Assembly (NCBI RefSeq): GCF_002149925.1
Contig: NZ_MSLT01000023.1
Span: 558,001-622,000 of the forward strand
Origin: Thioflexithrix psekupsensis
GTDB lineage: Bacteria > Pseudomonadota > Gammaproteobacteria > Beggiatoales > Beggiatoaceae
Direction: 5' to 3'
DNA: 64,000 bases
Shown here in pieces: positions 1 to 9,768 of this stretch. Both the position numbers and the translations under genes were made by a program. Each line of letters starts with the position of its first letter. Positions within the stretch are counted from its first letter, which is position 1. The notes below the pieces were generated by a model that saw only the letters and a list, made by a program, of their open reading frames with translations, had not been told where the DNA came from and did not search any database.

Positions 1-1
1 C

Positions 2-712
2 GCACGACAACTCGCCAAATGTTACCGTTCTCGCCAAGTGGTGCGCGATGTCAGTTTACACGTGCAAAGCGGGGAAATTGTGGGTTTGCTGGGGCCGAAT
101 GGCGCCGGAAAAACCACCAGTTTTTACATGATTGTGGGTTTAATTCCCTGTGATGCCGGCCAAGTGCAGTTAGACAATGATGATTTAACCCGCTATCCCA
201 TGCACCGTCGAGCGCAATTGGGCGTAGGGTATCTGCCCCAAGAACCCTCCGTTTTTCGTAAATTGAGCGTCGCCGACAACATCATGGCTATCCTACAGCG
301 ACAAACCCAACTCAGCCCCCAGCAACGTCAGCAACGCTTGACCGAATTGCTAGAAGAATTGCATATTACTCATCTGCACGATAATCTAGGCATGAGTCTC
401 TCTGGCGGTGAGCGTCGTCGCTTAGAAATTGCGCGGGCATTGGCGGCGCATCCGCGTTTTATGCTGCTTGACGAGCCTTTTGCGGGGGTTGATCCCCTGT
501 CGGTGTTGGATATACAACGGATTATTGCTCAACTGTGTCGTCTTGACATCGGCATTTTAATCACAGACCACAATGTGCGCGAGACGCTACATATTTGTGA
601 TCGTGCCTATATCGTCAATGAAGGGACTATCATTGCAGAAGGAACACCCCGTGAAATCTTAGCCAACCAACAAGTGCGCGAAGTCTATTTGGGGCAGGAT
701 TTCCGATTATGA
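2..712 (+). CDS. lptB: LPS export ABC transporter ATP-binding protein LptB (5' partial)
   Basis: LptB is the cytoplasmic ATPase that, with LptF/LptG, extracts lipopolysaccharide from the inner membrane and drives it along the Lpt bridge. The frame is open from base 2 and reads [19 protein letters not shown], which matches LptB starting about five residues after its usual start. The true start therefore lies just outside the window, and the GTG at 38 is internal. Seen in order: Walker [10 protein letters not shown], signature [16 protein letters not shown], Walker [14 protein letters not shown] and the H-loop ITDHN. It lies 88 bp upstream of rpoN, the usual proteobacterial order. The family assignment is very secure; only the N-terminus is missing. 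Confidence 0.96.
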   Translation, partial: ARQLAKCYRSRQVVRDVSLHVQSGEIVGLLGPNGAGKTTSFYMIVGLIPCDAGQVQLDNDDLTRYPMHRRAQLGVGYLPQEPSVFRKLSVADNIMAILQRQTQLSPQQRQQRLTELLEELHITHLHDNLGMSLSGGERRRLEIARALAAHPRFMLLDEPFAGVDPLSVLDIQRIIAQLCRLDIGILITDHNVRETLHICDRAYIVNEGTIIAEGTPREILANQQVREVYLGQDFRL

Positions 713-800
713 GCGGGTAAAAAAAGCGGTGCGAATGATCCATGCCCATTTTACCCATGCACGACACATTAAAGAATTTCGTTTTTACCTCTGAACGCTT

Positions 801-2390
801 ATGAAACAAAGTCTGCAACTGCGCTTAGGTCAGCAAATCACCATGACCCCTCAGTTACAACAGGCCATTCGCCTGTTGCAACTCTCAACGTTAGACCTGC
901 AATTAGAAGTGCAACAAGCCTTAGAATCCAACATCATGTTAGAAATCGAAGAACTTGAACAGCAGGATACGGAAGAAGAGGACACGGTCGATTTATCCAC
1001 ATTGTCAGAAGATGACTATCGAGAGCGTGTTTCTGATGAATTGGACGGACAAAGCACAGATACCCCTCTCCCCGACGATCTAAGCCGCCCAGAAATCAGC
1101 AACACTGATCGAGACGATCCCTTTAACGAGTACAACGCGGCTGACTCGGCAGAAGTCAATTTTCAAGAAAACGAAACCATCCCCACAGAATTAGCCGTGG
1201 ACTCACAATGGGAAGATATTTATGAGGGAACATTGGGACAGTACGATTATCCCAGTGGCGATAACAGCGATTTTGCCGACCGCGATCCGTTTAACCAACA
1301 CACCACCGAAGAAACCCTACAAGAACACTTACTCTGGCAATTACAACTGACTCCATTCAGCGATACTGACCGCACCATCGCCCACATTATCATTGACAGC
1401 ATTGATGGTGACGGCTATCTACGCACCAGCTTAGAGGACATTGCCGACACCTTGGGCGAGGAAGTTGACCTTAGCGAAATAGAAGCTGTTTTACATCGAA
1501 TTCAGCATTTCGATCCGATTGGTGTGGCTGCCCGCGATTTGGGCGAATGTCTGGTGTTGCAATTGTCGGCGTTGCCCCCCAGCACCCCCTGGCGCAACGA
1601 AGCCTTAACCCTCGCCAAAACCCATTTAGATGTGCTGGCCGCTCGTGACTATGCCCAGTTGACTAAACGCATGAAATTAGGGCGCGAAGAGCTGCGCGAG
1701 GTGGTGGAATTGATCCAATCTCTGCGGCCGCGCCCCGGTTCTCACATTGAAGCACATAATGCCACTTACGTCGTGCCAGATGTGTTTGTGCGCAAGGTCA
1801 AAGGACAGTGGAAAGTAGAGTTAAATGCCGAAATTGCCCCGCGTTTGCGCGTCAATCAACACTATGCCGATCTCATCTCCCGCGCGAACAAAGAAACCGA
1901 TGTGGCCAGCTTGAAAAATCATCTGCAAGAAGCCCGTTGGTTTATCAAAAGCCTAAAAAGTCGCCATGAAACGCTGTTGAAAGTGGCGCGTTGCATTGTC
2001 AAACGACAAACTGCTTTCTTAGATTATGGTGAAGAAGCCATGAAACCGCTGGTTTTATACGATATTGCCAGCGAACTGGAAATGCACGAATCGACCATTT
2101 CTCGTGTCACGACCCAGAAATATATCCATACCCCGCGTGGCATTTTTGAGTTAAAGTACTTCTTTTCTAGCCACGTCAGCACGAATAGCGGCGGAGAATG
2201 TTCTTCGACGGCGATTCGTGCCTTGATTAAAAAGCTCATTGCCTCTGAAAGTGCCGCCAAACCATTAAGCGACAGCAAAATTGCGCGGCTGCTGTCAGAA
2301 AGAGGGATTAACGTCGCCCGTCGCACCGTCGCCAAATACCGGGAAGCGATGGTCATACCCCCCTCAAATGAACGAAAACGGTTAACCTAA
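801..2390 (+). CDS. rpoN: RNA polymerase sigma-54 factor RpoN
   Basis: Alternative sigma factor for -24/-12 promoters, which need AAA+ enhancer-binding activators. At 529 residues it has normal length. Visible parts are the Gln/Leu-rich activator-interacting region I (residues 1 to about 50, with [14 protein letters not shown]), an acidic region II (about 50-170), the core-binding region, a helix-turn-helix ([17 protein letters not shown]) and the RpoN box [10 protein letters not shown] at 506-515, which reads the -24 element. The ATG at 801 begins the typical [12 protein letters not shown]. It is followed 42 bp later by hpf and then ptsN, the classical sigma-54 cluster. Confidence 0.98.
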   Translation: MKQSLQLRLGQQITMTPQLQQAIRLLQLSTLDLQLEVQQALESNIMLEIEELEQQDTEEEDTVDLSTLSEDDYRERVSDELDGQSTDTPLPDDLSRPEISNTDRDDPFNEYNAADSAEVNFQENETIPTELAVDSQWEDIYEGTLGQYDYPSGDNSDFADRDPFNQHTTEETLQEHLLWQLQLTPFSDTDRTIAHIIIDSIDGDGYLRTSLEDIADTLGEEVDLSEIEAVLHRIQHFDPIGVAARDLGECLVLQLSALPPSTPWRNEALTLAKTHLDVLAARDYAQLTKRMKLGREELREVVELIQSLRPRPGSHIEAHNATYVVPDVFVRKVKGQWKVELNAEIAPRLRVNQHYADLISRANKETDVASLKNHLQEARWFIKSLKSRHETLLKVARCIVKRQTAFLDYGEEAMKPLVLYDIASELEMHESTISRVTTQKYIHTPRGIFELKYFFSSHVSTNSGGECSSTAIRALIKKLIASESAAKPLSDSKIARLLSERGINVARRTVAKYREAMVIPPSNERKRLT

Positions 2391-2432
2391 TACCGTTCCT
2401 CTCCCCAACAACGATAACACTAGGAGCATACC

Positions 2433-2762
2433 ATGCAACTGAATCTCAGTGGACATCACGTCGAAGTGACTCCCGCCTTACGCAGTTACGTCATCAGCAA
2501 ATTAGAAAAACTGGAGCGTCACTTTGACCATGTCACCAACGTGCATGTGATTCTCAGCATCGAGAAACTCAGACAAAAAGCAGAAGCCACCATTCATGTC
2601 AGCGGTGCCAACTTATTCGCCAACGCCGAACATGAAGACATGTACGCCGCCATTGATGCCCTGACGGATAAGTTGGATCGGCAAATCAAAAAGCATAAGG
2701 AGAAACTCAAAGATCACCACCAAGCTGATGGCCGGGTTAAAACTCAAATTATTGAATCTTAA
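2433..2762 (+). CDS. hpf: Ribosome hibernation promoting factor HPF (short form)
   Basis: A protein of 109 residues of the HPF/YfiA family, which binds the 30S decoding site and promotes 100S dimer formation or silencing of ribosomes in stationary phase. The family start MQLNLSGHHVEVTPALR and the conserved EKLERHFDHVTNVHV and FANAEHEDMYAAIDALTDKLDRQIKKHKEK segments are present. It lacks the C-terminal dimerisation domain of long HPF, as is normal in gammaproteobacteria. An AGGAG Shine-Dalgarno sequence lies about 7 nt before the ATG. It sits between rpoN and ptsN; a rho-independent terminator follows at 2815. Confidence 0.95.
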   Translation: MQLNLSGHHVEVTPALRSYVISKLEKLERHFDHVTNVHVILSIEKLRQKAEATIHVSGANLFANAEHEDMYAAIDALTDKLDRQIKKHKEKLKDHHQADGRVKTQIIES

Positions 2763-2814
2763 AAAATTATTTCTAGTTTCATCGATTCAATAACGCCGGC
2801 GAGATGGGGAGTGT

Positions 2815-2850
2815 GCGGAGTAGACGGACTGACTCCGCCCTCCTTTTTTT
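2815..2850 (+). terminator. Rho-independent terminator after hpf
   Basis: A perfect 7-bp stem GCGGAGT (2815-2821) / ACTCCGC (2832-2838) with a 10-nt loop is followed, after CCTCC, by a run of seven T (2844-2850). It would end the rpoN-hpf transcript, so ptsN-hprK would need either read-through or its own promoter in 2851-2913. Confidence 0.75.
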
Positions 2851-2913
2851 GTATGGATTTTTTCGCGTATTAGCTTATCCCATATAGACTTAGATTTATC
2901 CCCCATTTATCTT

Positions 2914-3405
2914 ATGCAAATCAAAGACATATTGACTCCAGATCGCATGTTGTGCCACGTGCAGGCCAGCAGTAAAAAGCGCGTTTTTGAGTATTTCAGC
3001 AAACTGCTCGCCACCGAAACCTCCAAACTAGGCAATCGAGAAATTCTCAATTCCCTACTGGCACGAGAACGTTTGGGTAGCACTGGGTTAGGACGCGGCG
3101 TGGCCATTCCACACGCCAGAGTCAGCCATTGTGATGTGACACTTGCCGCATTTTTGCAGTTGGATCAAGGTATTGATTACGATGCGATTGATCGTCAACC
3201 GGTGGATTTACTGTTTGCCTTAGTCGTACCCGAACATTGTACGGATGAACATTTACAAATTCTCGCGCATTTAGCAGAAATGTTCAGTGATGCCACATTC
3301 CGCGAACAACTGCGTAATGGACGGGATTGTGGTGAAAAATACAAATTATTTGCCGAATGGCAACCCAGTCAATCCCCCATGACGATACAACATGACGACG
3401 AGTAA
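2914..3405 (+). CDS. ptsN: PTS nitrogen regulatory protein EIIA-Ntr
   Basis: A PTS EIIA domain protein of the fructose/mannitol type (163 residues) that acts in the regulatory nitrogen PTS rather than in sugar uptake. It receives phosphate from NPr on the conserved histidine, here H67 in GRGVAIPHARV. The start MQIKDILTPDRMLCHV and the EIIA core are typical. In this cluster hprK starts only 6 bp after its stop, so the two are probably cotranslated. RapZ and NPr genes, the usual enterobacterial neighbours, are absent from the window. Confidence 0.95.
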   Translation: MQIKDILTPDRMLCHVQASSKKRVFEYFSKLLATETSKLGNREILNSLLARERLGSTGLGRGVAIPHARVSHCDVTLAAFLQLDQGIDYDAIDRQPVDLLFALVVPEHCTDEHLQILAHLAEMFSDATFREQLRNGRDCGEKYKLFAEWQPSQSPMTIQHDDE

Positions 3406-3411
3406 GCGTTT

Positions 3412-4368
3412 ATGCAACTTATCAGCGTGGTTGAATTATACGAAAGCTGTGCCGACAGCCTAACCCTACATTGGGTGGCCGGCCGGACGGGCAGTAAACG
3501 TAATATTTTATTGCGGGTTGATGAAAAACTCGCCCACGTCGGCTATCTCAATCTCATTCACCCCCACCAAATCCAAGTGATCAGCTTATATGAACTGGCT
3601 TATTTGGACGCACTCACGCGCCCTGTGTATCAGGAGACGTTAAAACAACTGTTTGAAAATGACAATCTAGCCTCGGTGATTGTGGTGGATAGCCATGCGA
3701 CAGACGACTTAAAAGAGTATGCAGAAAAATATCAAGTTCCCCTTTTTGTCTCCCAATTACCGGGCGAACACGTTATTAATTATTTACATACCACTTTTGC
3801 AGGTCTGTTGGCACAACGCACGACATTACACGGCGTATTTATGGATGTCTTGGGTATGGGCGTGTTGATTATGGGACGCAGCGGCACGGGAAAAAGCGAA
3901 TTGGCTTTAGAATTGGTCAGTCGCGGCCATCGCTTAATTGCGGATGATGCACCCGAATTCTGCCGCGTCTCGCCCAATGTTATCAATGGCGCGTGTGCGA
4001 TGGCGGGCATGAATCCCTTTTTAGAAGTGCGCGGCTTGGGGATTCTAAATGTACAGGCTTTGTTCGGTAACAGTTCTATTAAAACAGAAAACCAATTGCG
4101 GTTAATCGTGATGTTAGAACAGATGAGCGAAGAGCGGTTAAAATCAATTGACCGCTTACAAGGCGATTACCGTGTGCGGCGTGTTTTGGGCGTAGATATT
4201 CCAGAGATCAGTTTACCTGTGGCCGCGGGGCGCAATTTAGCGGTGCTGTTAGAATCCGCTGTGCGCAATCACAGCTTAAAAGAACAAGGCTACAATGCCG
4301 CTGACGATTTTTGCGAACGACAACAACAAGCCATGCAAGATAACAGCACCCGCTTTAACACATTCTGA
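3412..4368 (+). CDS. hprK: HPr kinase/phosphorylase
   Basis: A bifunctional enzyme that phosphorylates and dephosphorylates a serine of HPr-type proteins, best known from Firmicutes and also present in many proteobacteria. Length is 318 residues. The N-terminal domain spans roughly 1-130. The C-terminal kinase domain has the P-loop GRSGTGKS at 155-162, the following ELVSRGHRLIADDAPEF segment and the HprK signature VRGLGILNVQALFG. It is 6 bp downstream of ptsN. Its presence instead of rapZ implies that an NPr/HPr partner is encoded elsewhere. About 107 bp of C-rich spacer separate it from prfA. Confidence 0.95.
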   Translation: MQLISVVELYESCADSLTLHWVAGRTGSKRNILLRVDEKLAHVGYLNLIHPHQIQVISLYELAYLDALTRPVYQETLKQLFENDNLASVIVVDSHATDDLKEYAEKYQVPLFVSQLPGEHVINYLHTTFAGLLAQRTTLHGVFMDVLGMGVLIMGRSGTGKSELALELVSRGHRLIADDAPEFCRVSPNVINGACAMAGMNPFLEVRGLGILNVQALFGNSSIKTENQLRLIVMLEQMSEERLKSIDRLQGDYRVRRVLGVDIPEISLPVAAGRNLAVLLESAVRNHSLKEQGYNAADDFCERQQQAMQDNSTRFNTF

Positions 4369-4475
4369 CCGATTGACCCGCAACAACACATCATCACCCC
4401 CAAAATTCCACCGCCGCAACCGCCGCCGCTCAGGTTTACTCTTTAAACTAACCAAATGATTTTAAAAGATTTTAT

Positions 4476-5558
4476 ATGAAGCCATCCATTCGTCAAAAAT
4501 TAGAAACCCTACATGATCGCATTGAAGAACTCAGTGCGCTATTAGCCGATCCATCGACCATTGCCGATCAAAATAAATTCCGTCAATTCTCGCAAGAATA
4601 TGCCGAATTAAAACCCATTACGGATTGTTTTAAACGTTATTTAACTGCGCTGACGGATGTGGATTCAGCCACCTCAATGCTGAACGATCCCGAATTGAAA
4701 GAAATGGCCATAGAAGAAATTGATCAGGCCAAAGCTCGCGCCGAAGCCCTCACGGAAGAATTGCAATTATTATTATTGCCCAAAGACCCTGATGATCGAC
4801 GTAATATTTTCTTAGAAGTGCGCGCTGGCACGGGCGGCGACGAAGCGGCTTTATTCGCGGGCGATTTGATGAGAATGTATTGCCGTTATGCCGAACAACA
4901 ACGCTGGACAACCGAAATTATCAGCGAAAGTGCCGGCGAACACGGCGGCTATAAAGAAGTCATTTTGCGCATTAGCGGCCAAGAAGTTTACTCGCGTTTA
5001 AAATTTGAATCCGGCGGCCATCGGGTGCAACGTGTTCCAGAAACCGAAGCACAAGGACGTATTCATACGTCGGCTTGTACCGTGGCCGTGATGCCCGAAG
5101 TGGAAGAAATTGACGCAATTGACATCAATCCCAATGACTTAAAAGTCGATACCTATCGCGCATCGGGTGCGGGCGGCCAGCATGTGAATAAGACGGACTC
5201 CGCTATTCGTATAACGCATATTCCCTCTGGGATTGTGGTCGAATGTCAAGACGAACGCTCACAACACAAAAATCGCGCCCGCGCCATGTCCCTGTTACAA
5301 GCGAGACTACTCGACGGCGAACGCGAAAAACAACGCAGCGAACAAGCCGCTACCCGACGTAGTTTAGTTGGCAGCGGAGATCGCTCAGAACGGATTCGCA
5401 CTTATAATTATCCCCAAGGCCGCGTGACAGAACATCGCATTAATTTAACTTTGCATAAATTAGATGAAATCATGAACGGTCAATTAGACCAAGTTATTAA
5501 TCCATTAATTCATGAACATCAAATGGATTTATTAGCCAGTATCAGTGGATTAAATTAA
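4476..5558 (+). CDS. prfA: Peptide chain release factor 1
   Basis: Recognises UAA/UAG stop codons and triggers peptide release at the ribosome. At 360 residues it has standard RF1 length. The peptidyl-transferase GGQ is at 233-235 within [16 protein letters not shown]. The stop-codon reading tripeptide is P-E-T within [17 protein letters not shown] (E. coli has PAT), which fits RF1 rather than RF2. The usual neighbours hemA and prmC are not adjacent; hprK and purL flank it instead. Confidence 0.97.
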   Translation: MKPSIRQKLETLHDRIEELSALLADPSTIADQNKFRQFSQEYAELKPITDCFKRYLTALTDVDSATSMLNDPELKEMAIEEIDQAKARAEALTEELQLLLLPKDPDDRRNIFLEVRAGTGGDEAALFAGDLMRMYCRYAEQQRWTTEIISESAGEHGGYKEVILRISGQEVYSRLKFESGGHRVQRVPETEAQGRIHTSACTVAVMPEVEEIDAIDINPNDLKVDTYRASGAGGQHVNKTDSAIRITHIPSGIVVECQDERSQHKNRARAMSLLQARLLDGEREKQRSEQAATRRSLVGSGDRSERIRTYNYPQGRVTEHRINLTLHKLDEIMNGQLDQVINPLIHEHQMDLLASISGLN

Positions 5559-5626
5559 ATTTTTCCTTTTTTAAAAATACTGCTTTTTTCTCAACCGTTT
5601 TTCTAACCTTATTCCACGAGGACATT

Positions 5627-8600
5627 ATGCACTACCTTGGTGGCTCGGCACTGTCGCAATTTCGCAAAATTAAAAAACTTAAAGACGCGCAATCTATTCT
5701 TTCTACTTTACAAGATATTGAAGCCACATTTCTCTATCTGATTCACAGCGAAAATCCGTTGACTTCGGAACAACAAGCCCGTTTACACGCCTTGTTGCCG
5801 GAATTATCACTGCGTCCTGTGCGGCTTGAGCAGGGTTTTGTCACATTGCCTCGCGCCGGCACGGTGTCGCCGTGGTCGAGTAAGGCCACTGATATTGTGC
5901 AGCAATGTGGTTTATCCGATGTTTTACGGGTCGAACGCGCCATTGTGTGGCAACTCCACGCGCTATCCCCATTATTTCCCGTACAATTACAACAATTAGC
6001 CCCGTTATTTTATGATCGCATGACCGAAACGGTCGCGTTTCAATTAGACACATTAAGCGATCTCTTTATTCCCGCAAAAACAGAAACAATAGTGCATATT
6101 CCTTTGTTGGAACAAGGAAGACAGGCTTTAGTCGAAGCCAATCAAAAAGAAGGGCTTGCATTATCCGATATTGAAATGGATTATTTATGTGAACAATTCA
6201 CGCGCCTAAAACGCAATCCTACCGATGTCGAATTAATGATGTTTGCCCAAGCCAATTCTGAGCATTGTCGTCATAAGATTTTTAATGCCGATTGGATTAT
6301 TGATAACGAAGCCAAGCCGCATCGTTTATTTGACATGATTCGTCATACTCATGCTGTGAATCCCGGCCGGGTTTTATCGGCTTACCATGACAATGCGGCG
6401 GTGATGACAGGTTGGCCGACTCAACAATTTTATCCCGACAATAAGCATATTTATCAATGGCATTCGGAAACGCCCGCGATTTTGATGAAAGTGGAAACGC
6501 ATAATCATCCCACAGCCATTTCTCCTTATCCGGGCGCGGCGACAGGATCGGGCGGAGAAATTCGAGACGAAGGCGCAACCGGCCGCGGTGCCAAACCCAA
6601 AGCCGGTTTAACCGGCTATTCTGTTTCTCATTTGCATTTACCCGATTGTCCGCGCCCGTGGGAACAGGAATACGGTAAACCAGAACATGTCGCCTCTGCT
6701 TGCCAAATCATGTTGGATGCGCCGATTGGTGCGAGTCGTTTTAATAATGAATTCGGCCGGCCAGCAATTCTCGGTTACTTACGCAGTTTTGAACAAACCA
6801 TTGACGGACAACGCCGCGGTTATCACAAACCCATTATGATCGCGGGGGGCATTGGTAATATTCGCCCGCAACACGTGGAAAAACAACAAGCCACCGCCGG
6901 ACAATTATTAATTGTGCTGGGGGGGCCGTCGATGTTAATTGGTTTGGGTGGGGGCGCGGCTTCTTCCGTCGCCGCAGGACAGAGCAGTGAACAATTGGAT
7001 TTTGCTTCTGTACAACGCGACAATGCCGAAATGCAACGCCGTTGTCAGGAAGTGATCGATGCCTGTTGGCAGTTGGGCGCGAATAATCCCATTGTCACTG
7101 TACACGATGTGGGCGCGGGCGGTTTGTCTAACGCGATCCCTGAAATAATTCACGACAGCCATTGTGGGGGAACGTTCGATTTATCCCGCATTCCCACTGC
7201 CGATCCCAGTTTGTCGCCTAAAGCCTTGTGGTGCAACGAATCACAAGAACGTTATGTTTTAGTGATTGATCCCAAAAATTTATCGGTTTTTGATCAATTG
7301 TGTGAGCGGGAACGTTGTCCGTATTCGGTTGTGGGGACATTGGATAATACACAACATTTGCGTTTACACGACAGCCAAACCGGTCTCACGGCGATTGATT
7401 TGCCGTTATCTGTATTATTCGGTCAATTGCCGCGGATGCAACGTCAAGTCTCCAGTCATACAGTGGCGCGTACCGGAATTGATTTGGAACGAATTGATTT
7501 ACATGAGGCTTTGATGCGGGTGTTAAGACATCCCAGTGTCGGCAGTAAAAGTTTTTTAATCACCATCGGGGATCGCAGTGTCGGCGGTTTGGTGGTGCGC
7601 GATCAAATGGTCGGCCCTTGGCAAGTGCCAGTTGCAGATTGTGCGGTGACGGCGATGGGTTTTACAGGAATACACGGTGAGGCGATGTCAATGGGAGAAC
7701 GCACGCCTTTAGCGGTCTTAAATGCGCCCGCTGCCGGTCGCCTCGCCATCGGAGAAGCCTTGACTAATCTGGCGGCCGCTTGTATTGATGAGTTAAGTGA
7801 TGTTGTATTATCCGCCAATTGGATGGCCGCTTGTGGTCAGCCCGGTGAAGATGCGGCTTTATACGAAACCGTTAAAGCGGTCGGTTTAGAACTGTGTCCT
7901 GCGCTGGGCGTGGCAATTCCAGTGGGGAAGGATTCTTTATCCATGCGCACGGTGTGGACAGATAAAGCTGTAATCTCTCCTGTATCACTTATTGTTTCCG
8001 CTTTTGCGCGTGTCAGTGATATGACAAAAAGTCTTACGCCGCAATTGGTCGGTGGGGATACGGTTTTATTATTGGTCGATTTGGGGGCGGGGCGTTGTCG
8101 TTTAGGGCTGTCGATTTTGGCACAAGTTTATAATCAAGTCGGCAATGAAGTGCCTGATGTCGATGATCCAGCAGCATTAAAAGCCTTTTTCTTAACCCTA
8201 CAAGCCTTAAATCGCGCCGGAGATATTTTGGCGTATCATGATCGTTCCGACGGTGGATTGTGGACGACTTTGTGTGAAATGGCTTTTGCCGCGCATGTGG
8301 GTTTGGATGTTCAACTCGACGGTTTGGATGCTTTGCCTTTGGCGACGTTGCTCAATGAAGAATTGGGCGCGGTGTTGGAAGTGCGCGAATGTGATGCAGA
8401 CCGTATTCAGGCACGTTTTGCCGAAGCGGGTTTAGTCTCGCATCGAATTGGCCATGTGAATCAAACGGATACGATTAATTTATATTTTCAAGATACGCTG
8501 TTATTCAGCTTGCCACGAGTGAATTTACAACGCGCTTGGAGTGAAACCAGTTATCAATTGCAGCGATTACGCGACAATCCCCAATGCGCCCAAGAAGAAT

Positions 8601-9487
8601 ACGACACCATTTTAAATCGAGATGATCCCGGTTTGTCCGTTCAATTGACTTACACATTAACCGATGTCAACAGTAAGCCAGCGAGTGGTTTTCATATCGC
8701 TTTGCCGCCGAAAATGGCGATTTTACGTGAACAAGGTGTAAATGGTCATGTCGAAATGGCTGCGGCCTTTACCCAAGCGGGATTTGAATGTGTGGATGTG
8801 CATTTGTCAGACATTATTGCCGGGCGAGTCAGTTTAAAATCGTTTCGTGGTTTTGCGGCCTGTGGTGGTTTTTCCTATGGTGATGTGTTGGGCGCGGGCG
8901 GCGGTTGGGCGAAATCGATTTTATTGCATACGCGAGCGCGAGAAGAATTTGCGGCATTTTTTCAACGTGCGGATACGTTTGCTTTGGGCGTGTGTAATGG
9001 TTGTCAGATGATGGCGCAATTACATGAATTGATACCGGGGGCAGGTGTGTGGCCGCATTTTGTACGTAATCATTCAGAACAATTTGAAGCGCGTTTGGTG
9101 ATGGTAGAAATTCCTGATTCAGTGTCGGTGTTGTTGCGTAATATGTCTGGTTCACGTTTACCTGTAGTTGTGTCACACGGCGAAGGACGAGCGGCCTTTA
9201 TGAATGTAGAAGGGGCGCGTCGTTTGTTGGATCAGCGTTTGGTGGCGTTGCGTTACGTGGACAATTTCGGACAAGTCACAGAACAATACCCCTTCAATCC
9301 CAACGGTTCTCCTTTCGGAATTACCGGCGTGACTTCGAGCGACGGCCGTTTTACCCTAATGATGCCCCACCCCGAACGCACTTTTTTACAACAACAATTC
9401 TCTTGGTTCCCCGACAGTTGGACATTACGTCATAGCCCATGGTTGGAATTGTTCCGTAATGCGTATCGGTTTGCGCGGGGGGAGTGA
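5627..9487 (+). CDS. purL: Phosphoribosylformylglycinamidine synthase PurL (single chain)
   Basis: Converts FGAR plus glutamine and ATP to FGAM in purine synthesis, in the cytoplasm. The 1286-residue single-chain form is typical of beta/gammaproteobacteria. In order: an N-terminal PurS-like domain, linker, two AIRS-like halves (for example [24 protein letters not shown] cut here to its MKVETHNHP core) and a C-terminal class I glutamine amidotransferase. The last has its nucleophile at C1123 ([10 protein letters not shown]) and MPHPERTF near the end. The ATG follows GAGGACATT. It marks the left edge of the accessory island; a 281-bp spacer follows. Confidence 0.98.
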   Translation: MHYLGGSALSQFRKIKKLKDAQSILSTLQDIEATFLYLIHSENPLTSEQQARLHALLPELSLRPVRLEQGFVTLPRAGTVSPWSSKATDIVQQCGLSDVLRVERAIVWQLHALSPLFPVQLQQLAPLFYDRMTETVAFQLDTLSDLFIPAKTETIVHIPLLEQGRQALVEANQKEGLALSDIEMDYLCEQFTRLKRNPTDVELMMFAQANSEHCRHKIFNADWIIDNEAKPHRLFDMIRHTHAVNPGRVLSAYHDNAAVMTGWPTQQFYPDNKHIYQWHSETPAILMKVETHNHPTAISPYPGAATGSGGEIRDEGATGRGAKPKAGLTGYSVSHLHLPDCPRPWEQEYGKPEHVASACQIMLDAPIGASRFNNEFGRPAILGYLRSFEQTIDGQRRGYHKPIMIAGGIGNIRPQHVEKQQATAGQLLIVLGGPSMLIGLGGGAASSVAAGQSSEQLDFASVQRDNAEMQRRCQEVIDACWQLGANNPIVTVHDVGAGGLSNAIPEIIHDSHCGGTFDLSRIPTADPSLSPKALWCNESQERYVLVIDPKNLSVFDQLCERERCPYSVVGTLDNTQHLRLHDSQTGLTAIDLPLSVLFGQLPRMQRQVSSHTVARTGIDLERIDLHEALMRVLRHPSVGSKSFLITIGDRSVGGLVVRDQMVGPWQVPVADCAVTAMGFTGIHGEAMSMGERTPLAVLNAPAAGRLAIGEALTNLAAACIDELSDVVLSANWMAACGQPGEDAALYETVKAVGLELCPALGVAIPVGKDSLSMRTVWTDKAVISPVSLIVSAFARVSDMTKSLTPQLVGGDTVLLLVDLGAGRCRLGLSILAQVYNQVGNEVPDVDDPAALKAFFLTLQALNRAGDILAYHDRSDGGLWTTLCEMAFAAHVGLDVQLDGLDALPLATLLNEELGAVLEVRECDADRIQARFAEAGLVSHRIGHVNQTDTINLYFQDTLLFSLPRVNLQRAWSETSYQLQRLRDNPQCAQEEYDTILNRDDPGLSVQLTYTLTDVNSKPASGFHIALPPKMAILREQGVNGHVEMAAAFTQAGFECVDVHLSDIIAGRVSLKSFRGFAACGGFSYGDVLGAGGGWAKSILLHTRAREEFAAFFQRADTFALGVCNGCQMMAQLHELIPGAGVWPHFVRNHSEQFEARLVMVEIPDSVSVLLRNMSGSRLPVVVSHGEGRAAFMNVEGARRLLDQRLVALRYVDNFGQVTEQYPFNPNGSPFGITGVTSSDGRFTLMMPHPERTFLQQQFSWFPDSWTLRHSPWLELFRNAYRFARGE

Positions 9488-9500
9488 GGGGTTTGGGGAG

Positions 9501-9522
9501 AGAGGCGTGGGGGAGCGTCTCT
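9501..9522 (+). terminator. Possible weak terminator hairpin after purL
   Basis: AGAGGCG (9501-9507) can pair with CGTCTCT (9516-9522), one pair being G-U, across an 8-nt loop. There is no proper T run (GTTATCTATT follows), so this is a weak call. Nothing else recognisable was seen in 9523-9768 apart from an ATCAGAATTTAC word near 9536, shared with repeats elsewhere in the window. Confidence 0.3.
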
Positions 9523-9768
9523 GTTATCTATTCAATCAGAATTTACTAAGCGTCCCCAAAAAACAAATAAACTTGAAAATGTACTCAACACAATTTACTA
9601 TTGACAGCGCGTATTTTATCTCCCAGAATCGTTGATGGATATTAAACTTGTGGTGCGCTTTAGATAACTATATGTTTTACATAAATGTCCTTACATAAGG
9701 AAAAATTAATCTATCACACCACAAATCTATTGAACAGCTAGACTAAAATTCAAAATCGGTGTAGTAGC

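Noticed and set aside
2024-2356. Antisense frame of 110 codons inside rpoN
   Set aside because: It mirrors the conserved C-terminal part of rpoN and shows no domain or start signal.
8829-9176. Antisense frame of 115 codons inside purL
   Set aside because: A shadow of the purL codon pattern; its sequence is low-complexity, rich in His/Pro/Asn, and purL is fully conserved in this stretch.
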